Below, piece by piece: positions 18,274 through 26,757 of a stretch of 64,000 nt of DNA; position 1 is the first letter of the stretch; each line of letters opens with the position of its first letter. The position numbers and the translations under genes are program-made. Source of the DNA: Sphingomonas sp. AP4-R1 (GTDB lineage Bacteria; Pseudomonadota; Alphaproteobacteria; Sphingomonadales; Sphingomonadaceae); NCBI RefSeq assembly GCF_013113735.1, contig NZ_CP053346.1, positions 62,001-126,000 of the forward strand, read 5' to 3'. The notes under the pieces were generated by a model. That model had not been told where the DNA came from, did no database searches, and saw only the letters and a list, made by a program, of their open reading frames with translations.

Positions 18274-19477
18274 AATGACCGACGACGATATCCTCGCCGA
18301 ACTGGGCGTAGACCTGACGCCGAAAAAAGTACGAGCGCGCACTCCGCGTGAAGAACGCATCATCGCGGGGTTCGAGGATATCGTGAAGTTCCGCGAAGAG
18401 CATGGGCGCGCACCGCAGCATGGCGAAGATCGCGATATCTTCGAGCGGCTCTATGCCGTCCGCCTCGACCGCCTGCGCGCGCAGGCGGATTGCCGCGCGC
18501 TGTTGGCGGACATGGATGTGCATGGCCTGCTGGACGATGTGGCTGTCGCCGCGCCGGTCGATGGCCTCGACGACAGCGCGCTGCTGGCCGAACTTGGCAT
18601 CGCGGCGGAAGCGGCCGACGACATCACCCAGCTCCGCAATGTCCGCTCCAATGCCGACCGCCAGGCGGCCGAAGAAATTGCCAGCGCCAAGCGCTGCGAG
18701 GATTTCGCAGCCTTCAAGCCGCTGTTCGATGCGGTGCAGGCCGATCTGGAAGCTGGCGTCCGCACCACGCGCCCGTTCGTGCGCGACCTCGGCATGTCGA
18801 AGGCCGACATCAAGCTCGGCGAATTTTTCATCGTCGGCGGACAGCTGGCCTATGTGTCGGAGGTGGGCGATCCCCAGAAGGCCCCCAACGGCGAAACCGA
18901 CGCCCGCCTGCGCGTGATCTATTCCAACGGCACGGAGAGCAACCTGCTCCTTCGGTCGCTGCAGCGCGCTCTTTATGAACCCGACAAGGGCGGACGCTGG
19001 GTGAGCGAGCCCAACGCGGGCCCGCTTTTCTCCGAGGCCCAAGCGGCCCAGCTTGAACCCGAACAGCTGGCAACCGGCACGCTTTACGTGCTGCGCAGTC
19101 GCTCCACGCATCCGACCATCGCGGCGAACCGCGACCTGGTTCACAAGATCGGCATCACCGGCGGCTCGGTCGAAGCCCGCATCGCAGGCGCTGCCGACGA
19201 TGCCACCTATCTGCTCGCCGACGTGGACGTCGTCGCCACCTACAAGCTCTATGACATCAACCGTCCGCGCCTTGAGGCCCTCATCCACCGGGTGCTGGAT
19301 GCCGTGCGCTTCGACATCTCAATCCCCGATCGCTTCGGCAAACCCGTCCGGCCGAGGGAGTGGTTTCTGGTGCCGCTGCCCGTCATTGACCAGATCGTTG
19401 AGCGGATCGGCGACGGAACGCTGGTCGGCGTGATATATGACCCCTCTCAAGCTGCGCTTGTCGGCACGATATCTTAG
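18266..19477 (+). CDS. GIY-YIG nuclease-family protein, C-terminal catalytic domain
   Basis: 403 residues. ATG 18266 overlaps the helicase stop by 8 bases. The first 260 residues are mostly helical and charged, with a short beta-rich part (GEFFIVGGQLAYVSEVG, then RLRVIYSNGTESNLLLRSL) that may bind nucleic acid. The GIY-YIG domain begins at LYVL (273), continues with HKIGITG (293-299), Arg in SVEARIAGA and Glu near 338 (RPRLEALIHRVL), and ends REWFLVP. This is the T5orf172/MUG113-type variant. Probable endonuclease of the four-gene system, acting with the helicase. A divergent 190-base gap separates it from the convergent Gabija genes. Confidence 0.8.
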   Translation: MAEMTDDDILAELGVDLTPKKVRARTPREERIIAGFEDIVKFREEHGRAPQHGEDRDIFERLYAVRLDRLRAQADCRALLADMDVHGLLDDVAVAAPVDGLDDSALLAELGIAAEAADDITQLRNVRSNADRQAAEEIASAKRCEDFAAFKPLFDAVQADLEAGVRTTRPFVRDLGMSKADIKLGEFFIVGGQLAYVSEVGDPQKAPNGETDARLRVIYSNGTESNLLLRSLQRALYEPDKGGRWVSEPNAGPLFSEAQAAQLEPEQLATGTLYVLRSRSTHPTIAANRDLVHKIGITGGSVEARIAGAADDATYLLADVDVVATYKLYDINRPRLEALIHRVLDAVRFDISIPDRFGKPVRPREWFLVPLPVIDQIVERIGDGTLVGVIYDPSQAALVGTIS

Positions 19478-19666
19478 GTGCCGGTAGGCGACCGTTCGGT
19501 TCGAAGCCAGGTTGCGGGGATGAATGACGCTCGTTCGGAGTCGGCTGGCGACCAGATAGCGACATACGCTTCTAGTGGCGCGAACGTCGCAATCTAACAA
19601 AAGCAGTCATTCGGGTTGTCTCATGAAACCACCCGGACTCAGATCGCCAACGCTCACCGCTCAACT

Positions 19667-21490
19667 CTATTCCACGGGGATCAGCAGAACGCAGACATCG
19701 TCCTTGGGCGACATGATCGTCGTTCGGATCTTCGCGCGGGTCACGCTGACGCGAAAATTCTGGCGCGCCTGCGTCATCGGGCCGGCGCTCACATTGCCGC
19801 CGACGATCCGATCTGGGTTGCCCACGATCTTGCCTTTGACCCGCTTCGGCCAGCCTTCAAAGATAATGACCTCGTCGAACTGCTTACCCTTAGCCTTGTG
19901 CATGTTCATCACGACAACACCTGACTCAGGCTTGTGCGCCGTCGCGAAATGCTCCTGAACGAATGACTGACGCGTGATGGCCAAGGCGTTCTTGTAGCCG
20001 CCGGTGTCGCGCCAATCCTGCGAGAGGCTCTGACGGAGCTGCATGCCCCGTTCCAGCAAGCGAACGTTACGGGCTTCTTGGGCAACCTCCACGAGCCGCT
20101 TGCAGCCACCCGCCTCGAGGACAGCACGAACCGCCGTCCAGTCGGCATCAGGCTGGCCGGTCAGCACCAAGGCGCTCGCAGCTTGGTGCACGGCGAAAGT
20201 CGGCTGGAGGACGCTGTTGCTTGGCGTCGCCTTGCCTTTTGCAAGGCACTCGTTCCACTTTTCCAGCGCGGACCTGAACCGCCCGGCTTCCGCCAGGTCG
20301 CCCTTCGTCGGCTTCGCGCCGCCGCGTCCGTCGAAGAAACTGCAAAGCACGTCGACGAACTCGTCGAAGCAGCCATTATGGCTGCGCTGCTGCAGGAGGA
20401 ACGCGATCACCTCGGCGGCTAGGATAGGTCCTTCCATATCTACGGCCGCCGTATGAACGATCGGCGGCACGGTTCCGAACGGCGCGCGCAGATTGTCAGA
20501 CACCAGACGCGTCATGCGCTTGGTAGGGACCAGGATCGCAAGCGACCACTCGCGCTGGCCTAGCGCGACGAGCCGTTGCCGGGCCTTCAGCACCTGAGCA
20601 ACAAGCGAGGCATAGGCTTGGTTCGGGTTCGACGCGAACCATTCGGCTTCCACGCCCTGATAGGGTTCGTCGCGAAACTTGCCCGTGAGGAGATGATTGC
20701 CGAAGATGGCAATATCGGTGCCCTTGCTGCGGTGATTGTCGCCGGCGAGGTCGTGCTCTGACGGCGTGAACGCGGCCCTGAAGTGGTTCAGCCGCTCGGG
20801 ATCGGCACCGATGAAATCGAAGATGCGCTGCTCGGGATCGGCCAGCGCGATCAGCGTGCTGCTCTTCCCGATCGCCTCGACGGCGCGCCATTGCTCGGCG
20901 CTGGTGTCCTGAAATTCGTCCAAGATGATGAACGGATACATGGTCGAGACGAGTTCGCGCACCTTGGCCGAACCGTGCAGCAGGATGGCCACGCGCTCGG
21001 CAAACAAATCGAAGCAGACCTTGCCTTCCTCGGTCGCGAGCCGCATGCGTTCGGCCACTTCCAATGCCGCCTTCTGCGATCTTTCCTCGTCCGACAGCTT
21101 CGACGGGGCCTTGAAGCCGCTGCGGATCGACGACAGCGCGATCGCTTCGTTCGGCGGCGTCAGGATCGTCATCCGCCGCGGAAACCCAACTAAATAGCCG
21201 TGGGCCTTGAGGATACGCCAGAAGAAGGAGTGATAGGTATCGACCTTAATCCGCTTCTTTTCCTCCTTGGTGACCGACCGCTCTTCGTCGATCGCCTCGA
21301 AAACGCGCGAGACGGTTGCGCGCGCGAAACTCAGGAAAAGGATGCGCTGCCCAGGCCGCAGTTTTTCACGCGCGATCTTAGCCGCCTTCAGGATCGACAC
21401 CGTGGTCTTGCCCGAACCGGGACCGCCAACGACGAGCTGGGGCCCATCCGCGGTTAGAACTTCCTTTTGCGCCAGCGTCAGGTCGACCAT
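19667..21490 (-). CDS. gajB: Gabija protein GajB, UvrD-like helicase
   Basis: 607 residues. Walker A GGPGSGKTT lies at 22-30, the SF1 motif II DEFQDTSAEQW near 188, and late motifs NMHKAKGKQFDEVI and VSVTRAK at the C-terminus. In Gabija, GajB is thought to sense or process DNA ends and activate GajA, which causes abortive-type anti-phage defence. ATG 21490 lies 8 bases after the gajA stop, so the two are one transcript. It is longer than the Bacillus reference (about 490 residues), within the range of UvrD-like partners of class 2 OLD nucleases. Convergent with the GIY-YIG operon. Confidence 0.88.
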   Translation of the reverse strand: MVDLTLAQKEVLTADGPQLVVGGPGSGKTTVSILKAAKIAREKLRPGQRILFLSFARATVSRVFEAIDEERSVTKEEKKRIKVDTYHSFFWRILKAHGYLVGFPRRMTILTPPNEAIALSSIRSGFKAPSKLSDEERSQKAALEVAERMRLATEEGKVCFDLFAERVAILLHGSAKVRELVSTMYPFIILDEFQDTSAEQWRAVEAIGKSSTLIALADPEQRIFDFIGADPERLNHFRAAFTPSEHDLAGDNHRSKGTDIAIFGNHLLTGKFRDEPYQGVEAEWFASNPNQAYASLVAQVLKARQRLVALGQREWSLAILVPTKRMTRLVSDNLRAPFGTVPPIVHTAAVDMEGPILAAEVIAFLLQQRSHNGCFDEFVDVLCSFFDGRGGAKPTKGDLAEAGRFRSALEKWNECLAKGKATPSNSVLQPTFAVHQAASALVLTGQPDADWTAVRAVLEAGGCKRLVEVAQEARNVRLLERGMQLRQSLSQDWRDTGGYKNALAITRQSFVQEHFATAHKPESGVVVMNMHKAKGKQFDEVIIFEGWPKRVKGKIVGNPDRIVGGNVSAGPMTQARQNFRVSVTRAKIRTTIMSPKDDVCVLLIPVE

Positions 21491-21498
21491 GGCGCCCT

Positions 21499-23391
21499 CT
21501 AAGCAGCGGGCCCGAGACCGGCCTGCCCACCATTTCCGGCCAGAGGCGCGGGCGGGGCCGGCGGCGCTGGCGGCGCTGGCGGTGGCGGCGGGACCGGAGG
21601 CGCTGGCGGCGCGACGGGCGCGGGCGGCGGATCACAAATGGCCTTCAGCGTTATGCACGCGTCGCGGATCCACGATGGCATCTCAGCCTCGGAACACTGA
21701 CCTAGAAAATCGGCGATGCCCCAATTGCCCTTGGCCCAACCGAAATACTCTTTGAGCGCCGGGATCAGATTGGCCTTGGGATCGGGATATTTGCCGAGAA
21801 TGTGCGGCGGCCAGTCGAGCGCATCCGAGAACCGCTCGAGCGCTTCCTGGGTCGTATTCTTGAGGATCAGATCCTCGATCCCCTTTTCATCGTGCATGAA
21901 GAGCCGCTCGACCTGCGCTTCGATCGCCGCCTTCGCCGGATCGGTCTGCTTGTCGCATAGTCCGAAGGTCCGCTTGCCGAGGCCCTTATATAGCCCCGCC
22001 AGGTCCGCGATCTGCGACTCGGTCCCTGCATCAATGATGCAGATGCCCAGTGCCTCGATCGAGGCATAGGTCGCGGCATTAAGCTCGGACAGCCGGCGCG
22101 CGGCCACGGGAAAGGCGCTGGCCTCGGTCGCTCCCTCGGCGATCAGCACGCGGCGGGACAGAAGCCCCTCGCAGAAGCGGGTACGAAACTCCTGACGGTA
22201 GCGCTTGTGCTTGACGCTATCGGGCAACGCGATCTGCGCTTGGCTCAGTTTGCCCGCGTTGTCCCGTGACAGGATCACCGTCTCGTCCAGCTTGAACTCC
22301 TCAAGGACGTAGGGCGAATGGGACGTGACGATCGACTGCGCCGCCAGCTTGCGCAGCTCGTGTACGATCCGCTTCTGGGCATAGGGCGGGATCGCCGTCT
22401 CGACCTCCTCCATCGCGAAGATGACGTTCTGCTTGTCCTCGGCGATCTGCGACAGCATCGCCAGGACCAGCATGTTGATCGTACCGGTGCCCTGCCGGAA
22501 GAACGGCGCCGCGTGGGTACCGTCGCCAGTCGCGATGAAGGCGGTCACGACTTTGCGCAGGTGCTCGCGCGTCAGGTTCGACACCTTAAGGTGCGGCTTC
22601 ACACCCCATTCGCGCGGCACATATTTCTTTAGCGACTTGTCGATGCTGTCGAGCACGCCGGAAATGCCGAGCGCCGGATCGCTTGCGACGTCGATGCCGG
22701 CAAGCGTACCGATCGTGCCTTCCCACATCTGTGGCCGGATTTCCTTCAGGCGCAGGATGATGTCGAGGAGGCTGCCGTGCTCGAGGCTAAGCGCGCGCGA
22801 CCCCGTGCGCAGCGAGCGCAGGAAAAGGAAGCCGCAATGTTGCTTATCTTTTTTTGAGAAGGGCTCGGGCTTGTCGCCGTCGGTCAAGCTGCGCGAATAG
22901 AAGGTATTGCCGGTAAAATCGTCTTCGTCCGGGTCATAGGCGCCGATGAAGGTGACACGTAGCGCGGCCTTGATGTTTACTTCATCGACCCCCGCCGGAT
23001 TGGCATCGGTGAAGAAATCGCCTGTTGCGACGTTGAGCCACTCGACATGCCCGCCGAACCTTGCCTCCTGCTCTTCGGACAGGCCAATGATGGTCACTTC
23101 AACCGTGATTTTCGGCGCCTCACCGGGGGCCGCGTCCGCGCCCTCAACCGGCTCAGCGCCTTCCTCGGGCACCGCTGGAGTTACAGCGAGATAGTTGCTC
23201 TCGAAAAAATCATGCTCGTCGACTGGCGGGCGCCGGCTCAGTCGATCCGGACCCAGCGCAAGGTCTATTGCTTCAAGGACAGAGGATTTTCCCGTATTGT
23301 TGTCGCCGATGAGGACGGCGTGGTCAGGCAGAACCAGCTTCGTAGAACTGATGCCCCGGAAGTTATCGATCGATACGGCGTAGATTTTCAA
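21499..23391 (-). CDS. gajA: Gabija protein GajA, OLD-family ATPase/TOPRIM nuclease
   Basis: 630 residues from TTG 23391, chosen for AGGGGG five bases upstream; a TTG 18 bases earlier is possible. The ABC-type ATPase starts at KIYAVSIDNFRGI, with Walker A IGDNNTGKSS near residue 30, Walker B in the FAMEEVETAIPP segment and the HELRKLAAQSIVTSHSPY switch. The TOPRIM domain has Glu in RVLIAEGATEAS (about 415) and Asp in FGLCDKQTDP (about 479). GajA is a sequence-specific nickase held off by nucleotides and released when phage replication drains them. The last 40 residues are almost only Pro and Ala, encoded by a GGCGGCGCT-rich tract (about 21530-21625), unusual for the family. Confidence 0.88.
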   Translation of the reverse strand: MKIYAVSIDNFRGISSTKLVLPDHAVLIGDNNTGKSSVLEAIDLALGPDRLSRRPPVDEHDFFESNYLAVTPAVPEEGAEPVEGADAAPGEAPKITVEVTIIGLSEEQEARFGGHVEWLNVATGDFFTDANPAGVDEVNIKAALRVTFIGAYDPDEDDFTGNTFYSRSLTDGDKPEPFSKKDKQHCGFLFLRSLRTGSRALSLEHGSLLDIILRLKEIRPQMWEGTIGTLAGIDVASDPALGISGVLDSIDKSLKKYVPREWGVKPHLKVSNLTREHLRKVVTAFIATGDGTHAAPFFRQGTGTINMLVLAMLSQIAEDKQNVIFAMEEVETAIPPYAQKRIVHELRKLAAQSIVTSHSPYVLEEFKLDETVILSRDNAGKLSQAQIALPDSVKHKRYRQEFRTRFCEGLLSRRVLIAEGATEASAFPVAARRLSELNAATYASIEALGICIIDAGTESQIADLAGLYKGLGKRTFGLCDKQTDPAKAAIEAQVERLFMHDEKGIEDLILKNTTQEALERFSDALDWPPHILGKYPDPKANLIPALKEYFGWAKGNWGIADFLGQCSEAEMPSWIRDACITLKAICDPPPAPVAPPAPPVPPPPPAPPAPPAPPAPLAGNGGQAGLGPAA

Positions 23392-23500
23392 CGCAGCCCC
23401 CTGGCGCAATCCGGTTCCATTGTTTTCCCTGGTTCACAGCTATCTCCGATTCAATCCGACGTCACCCGTCATTCCAGAAAAGTGCCGCGAGGATGGACGA

Positions 23501-24604
23501 ATGGCAGGGCTGCGAAATGCAGCGACTGAGGCTGATCAAACATTTTTAGGACACGTTGGTGACGCTGGTGCGGCTTGGATAAGAAGGCAGCTTGTCGCCT
23601 TTGTAAGGCTATCGCTCCCAGGAGCGCAGGCCAAGGCATTCGCTAGTCTAGGAGACTTGGCCGGAAGGGCGAACCGTGCAATTCTACGACCAGAATATGA
23701 GCTCATTTGGTATCAGATTTTGATCTATGATTTTCGCGCTGCTCGCTTGGCGGCGGGTTTGTCTCAGCGGGCGTTGGCAGAGCTATTGGACACCGATGCC
23801 CAGGCCATCAAGCGGATGGAAAAGGGCGTGGGGGCAGTCCCAACGTTGATCGCGGCCATGAAGGCGCTGAACTTTCGCCTGGCCGGTGTCGGAGCGGGCG
23901 CGACCTTGCCCGAACAATTGCGCACGCGACGGCTGAGGCGCGGCATGTCACTCGACCAAGTGGCAACCATGACGGGGCTGTCGCGCACGACGATCGCGAG
24001 TCTCGAGCGCGGAGGTGGATCGGTTGCCAGCCTGCTGCGTCTGCTCGAAGCAATAGCGCCGAACGCCCGTCGCCGCTCGCCCGAACGATCATATTGGGGA
24101 TACGCGGGCGAACTCGACCGGGACAGTCGATTCACCCCGCCAGACTTCATGAACGCCATCTACTCGGCATTCGGCGAAGTCGATCTCGACCCATGCGCTC
24201 ACCTTCTCAGCCCTGTAGTCGCGCGCTGCCGTATTCTGCTGAGCGACGGTGGCGATGGGCTCACCGATGACTGGTCAGGCAGGCTCGCGTTCGTCAATCC
24301 GCCCTTCTCGGCGCTACTCAAATGGCTGCGTCGCGCTCATGACCAATGGCATGCGGGGAACGTCGAGACGGTCGTGTTCCTCGCCCCTGTCAGAACCGAC
24401 TCGGCCTGGTTTCACGATACGCTTAGCACCGTTGCCGATATCTATCTCCTGAGAGGCCGCGTGCGATTTCTGAAGGCGGACGGAAAAGGCCAGCACACGC
24501 CATTCTCCCTGATGGTCGTGACGCTGGGCGCAAACGCTGACCAGAGGCGGCGGTTTGCCGAGGCCGTACCTGGCTTCTGGCTCGCCCGCCGCGACGCTGG
24601 CTGA
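23501..24604 (+). CDS. Double XRE regulator fused to a Dam-like adenine methyltransferase
   Basis: 367 residues. Two helix-turn-helix domains lie in series: FRAARLAAGLSQRALAELL (about 78-130) and RTRRLRRGMSLDQVATMTG (about 145-195). They are followed by a phage-type Dam domain with DLDPCAH and the catalytic FVNPPFS. The methyltransferase is short, as usual for that family. Start is uncertain: ATG 23501 has GAGG upstream, but the first 75 residues have no recognisable domain and are in less GC-rich DNA; TTG 23720, just before the first HTH, is an alternative without a ribosome site. It is divergent from gajA (110-base gap) and precedes HipBA. Possible role: autoregulated modification or island regulator. 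Confidence 0.75.
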   Translation: MAGLRNAATEADQTFLGHVGDAGAAWIRRQLVAFVRLSLPGAQAKAFASLGDLAGRANRAILRPEYELIWYQILIYDFRAARLAAGLSQRALAELLDTDAQAIKRMEKGVGAVPTLIAAMKALNFRLAGVGAGATLPEQLRTRRLRRGMSLDQVATMTGLSRTTIASLERGGGSVASLLRLLEAIAPNARRRSPERSYWGYAGELDRDSRFTPPDFMNAIYSAFGEVDLDPCAHLLSPVVARCRILLSDGGDGLTDDWSGRLAFVNPPFSALLKWLRRAHDQWHAGNVETVVFLAPVRTDSAWFHDTLSTVADIYLLRGRVRFLKADGKGQHTPFSLMVVTLGANADQRRRFAEAVPGFWLARRDAG

Positions 24605-24610
24605 TGCATT

Positions 24611-24664
24611 GTCCATATATGGCCGATTTATTGATTATTCTCTTATTATCGTCCATATAAGGAC
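24611..24664 (+). promoter_or_regulatory. Two operator-like palindromes upstream of hipB
   Basis: GTCCATATATGGCC (24611-24624, with perfect core CCATATATGG) and GTCCATATAAGGAC (24651-24664) share the half-site GTCCATA. Their centres are 40 bp apart, close to four helical turns, so dimers would bind on one face. The second ends two bases before the hipB start codon. HipB proteins repress their own operon from paired palindromes of this kind. Confidence 0.8.
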
Positions 24665-24665
24665 T

Positions 24666-24983
24666 ATGTTAGAAACGCCTCTCGAACTGACGACCCTCAT
24701 AGGGCATCGGATTAAGCGCCGCCGGCTCGACATGGGGCTTACCCAGACCGATGCAGCAGCGCGCGCCGGCATCGCGTATCGGACGTGGCGACGGCTCGAA
24801 GCCGAGGGCAACGCCTCGATCGAGGATCTCGTTCGCGCTGCGGTCGCGTTGCGCTGCGAGCAGGATCTTGCCGGGCTATTTCCTGCGCCGCCGGCGACAT
24901 CGATGGACGCGCTGCTTGATCAGCAGAAGGCGGCCGCCAAGCCGAAGCCGCGCATGCGCGCACCGGCATCGCGGGCGTCATGA
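24666..24983 (+). CDS. hipB: HipB-like antitoxin, XRE family
   Basis: 105 residues with one HTH: HRIKRRRLDMGLTQTDAAAR followed by AGIAYRTWRRLE. The C-terminal tail is Ala/Pro/Lys-rich, as in proteins that wrap a toxin. ATG 24666 follows the second palindrome directly; an AAGGA lies only two bases away, so translation may be weak or leaderless. Stop overlaps the hipA start by 4 bases (ATGA). It is expected to bind the HipA kinase and, with it, the two palindromes, giving conditional repression. Confidence 0.82.
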   Translation: MLETPLELTTLIGHRIKRRRLDMGLTQTDAAARAGIAYRTWRRLEAEGNASIEDLVRAAVALRCEQDLAGLFPAPPATSMDALLDQQKAAAKPKPRMRAPASRAS

Positions 24984-26227
24984 AACTCGCGCCCGGCACG
25001 CCCCTCGATATTGGCCTGATGCTCGACGAAGGCGAGGCCGCGGATACCGTGTGCCGCCTCGCGATGGCGGATGGACTGGCGCAGGTCGAATGGTCGGCGG
25101 CTGTCGTCGATCAGCGGTGGCGGATCGACCCACTGCTTTATCCCCCGGAACCCGGTCTCCACGCAGCACGCGGGCGCAATTTTGACGGCCTTCATGGCTT
25201 CCTGTCCGACAGTCTGCCCGACGCGTGGGGGCAGATGCTGATGAAACGGAGACTGGAGAAGCTGGGCGTCCGTATCGACACGCTCAGCGCGGTGGACCGG
25301 CTCGCCCTTGTCGGCCAAACGGGGCGCGGCGCACTGGTCTATCAGCCGGCGACGACTCCCACCGAGGATGTCGGCACGATCGATCTAGACGCGCTGGCCG
25401 AGGAGTCGCGTGTGCTGCTGCTCGGCAACGATCCAGCGCAGATCGACACGCTTGCCCGTCTCGGCGGCGCATCTGGCGGTGCACGGCCCAAGATCCATCT
25501 GGGCATCGCGCCGGACGGGACGTTGAGTGGCGAAGGCGACACTGGCCACGAAGACTGGATCGTGAAATTTCGCGCCACTGTCGATCCGATCGATATCGGC
25601 CCCATCGAAGAGGCCTATGCCCGCATGGCCCGCGCCGCTGGCATCGATATGGCTGCGTCCCGTTTGCTTCCGGCCCAGACCGGGCCCGGCTATTTCGCGA
25701 CGCGCCGGTTCGACCGACCTGCGCCAGGCCGACGCCTCCACATGATATCGCTCGCCGGTGCGCTGGAGGCCCGTGCCGACATGCCATCGATCGACTATGA
25801 TATGTTTCTCCGCGCGACGATGGCGATCACCCGCCATGCCGCCGACGTCGAAGAAGCCTTCCGCCGGATGGTCTTCAATATCCTTGCGCACAATCGTGAC
25901 GACCACACGCGCCAACACAGCTTCCTGCAGGATGCAGCCGGCGATTGGCGCCTCGCCCCAGCCTATGACCTGACCTTCTCCAACGGACCGGGCGGCGAAC
26001 ATTACCTCGCGGTAGAGGGCGAAGGGCGAGCGCCGAATCGCGCTCAGGTGATGACGCTGGGGCGACGGCACGGCCTGTCCAACCGGGCAATCGCGTTGAT
26101 CATTGACGAAGTACGAGCCGCGCTCAGCGATTGGCCCCAGATCGCAGCGGAGGCAGGGACAACGGTGTCGGTCGCCGAGATCGCCGAACGCCATGCCGAA
26201 GTGGCAACCCATTTCGGTGATCGATAG
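24980..26227 (+). CDS. hipA: HipA-like serine/threonine kinase toxin
   Basis: 415 residues. The N-terminal HipA subdomain has GFLSDSLPDAWGQML. The P-loop-like GGASGGARPK lies near 155 and the kinase core follows. Catalytic loop HNRDDHTRQHSF is near residue 305, and the DFG-like metal motif AYDLTFS near 329. E. coli HipA uses Asp309 and Asn314 there; here the Asp is kept but the Asn position is Gln, an uncommon change at a magnesium ligand. HipA toxins phosphorylate glutamyl-tRNA synthetase or other targets and cause dormancy or defence. An inverted repeat overlaps the stop codon. Last gene before the island's right end. Confidence 0.88.
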   Translation: MKLAPGTPLDIGLMLDEGEAADTVCRLAMADGLAQVEWSAAVVDQRWRIDPLLYPPEPGLHAARGRNFDGLHGFLSDSLPDAWGQMLMKRRLEKLGVRIDTLSAVDRLALVGQTGRGALVYQPATTPTEDVGTIDLDALAEESRVLLLGNDPAQIDTLARLGGASGGARPKIHLGIAPDGTLSGEGDTGHEDWIVKFRATVDPIDIGPIEEAYARMARAAGIDMAASRLLPAQTGPGYFATRRFDRPAPGRRLHMISLAGALEARADMPSIDYDMFLRATMAITRHAADVEEAFRRMVFNILAHNRDDHTRQHSFLQDAAGDWRLAPAYDLTFSNGPGGEHYLAVEGEGRAPNRAQVMTLGRRHGLSNRAIALIIDEVRAALSDWPQIAAEAGTTVSVAEIAERHAEVATHFGDR

Positions 26228-26245
26228 CGCTGCCCGCTATCGATC
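26219..26245. terminator. Hairpin overlapping the hipA stop
   Basis: GATCGATAGCG (26219-26229) and CGCTATCGATC (26235-26245) are a perfect 11-bp stem with loop CTGCC. No T-run follows, so termination strength is uncertain. Confidence 0.55.
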
Positions 26246-26757
26246 ATTCTGACCGCAAACCGTGACTTATAGCGGTCCGGGATCGAATACGGGTCTGCCG
26301 CCGCACACGGTCGCCGGAACCCAAACCGAGACGCGGTTCGGTGCAGCCAGCGCTGCCCATTCGGCGCCACCCGCAAGCGCTCGTATTCGCATAACTTATA
26401 GCGCGACGAGGGTGTCATCAGCGGCCCTTGTTGGCCGGTTTCAGGATGGCACTTGACCAACACACACAACCCACACACAAGGGCTTCGCGATCCCGCAAA
26501 AACCGCGGATTTCCGTGGGTCGAAGGGGCAGGTATTTCGGTCTGGAATCCTGTCTCCCCGACCATGTCTCTCCTGCTTCTGCCCGATTGCCGGTGCGACG
26601 CTCGATGCGCGACCCGGCTCGGCCCATCGCACTTTTCGGTTTTTTCGGCGGTTGCGGCGCCCAACCCCTTCCTCTCCGCCACGATGCGAGTAGGGCGCAG
26701 GCAGGGATAAGCGGTCGCATCCGCGCATCCCGCCAGTGAACAGATGTCGGAAGGTGA
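26246..26757. other. Gene-free right end of the island
   Basis: About 510 bases with no supported gene. Two features are visible: a small hairpin CCGCGGATTTCCGTGG-like sequence near 26500-26520, and the right attachment repeat at 26545-26564. The word GCGACGAGGGTGTCATCAGC and neighbouring text show no tRNA remnant beyond the 20-bp repeat. The last 190 bases are chromosomal leader of the EF-hand gene. Confidence 0.6.
26545..26564 (+). repeat. attR, right direct repeat of the island
   Basis: Exact copy of 5307-5326, the 3' end of tRNA-Pro(TGG). The preceding bases do not fold as a tRNA body, so this is the displaced end of the original tRNA gene rather than a second tRNA. Confidence 0.92.

Noticed and set aside
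15233..19477. Homing endonucleases of the GIY-YIG kind.
   Set aside because: They are not in introns and are translationally coupled to a methyltransferase and a helicase.
12417..19477. DISARM or BREX.
   Set aside because: DISARM needs DrmA/DrmB/DrmC and BREX needs PglZ and BrxC-type proteins; none is present.
26545..26564. A second tRNA-Pro gene.
   Set aside because: Only the last 20 bases match. The preceding sequence does not form D- or anticodon arms, so it is an attachment repeat.
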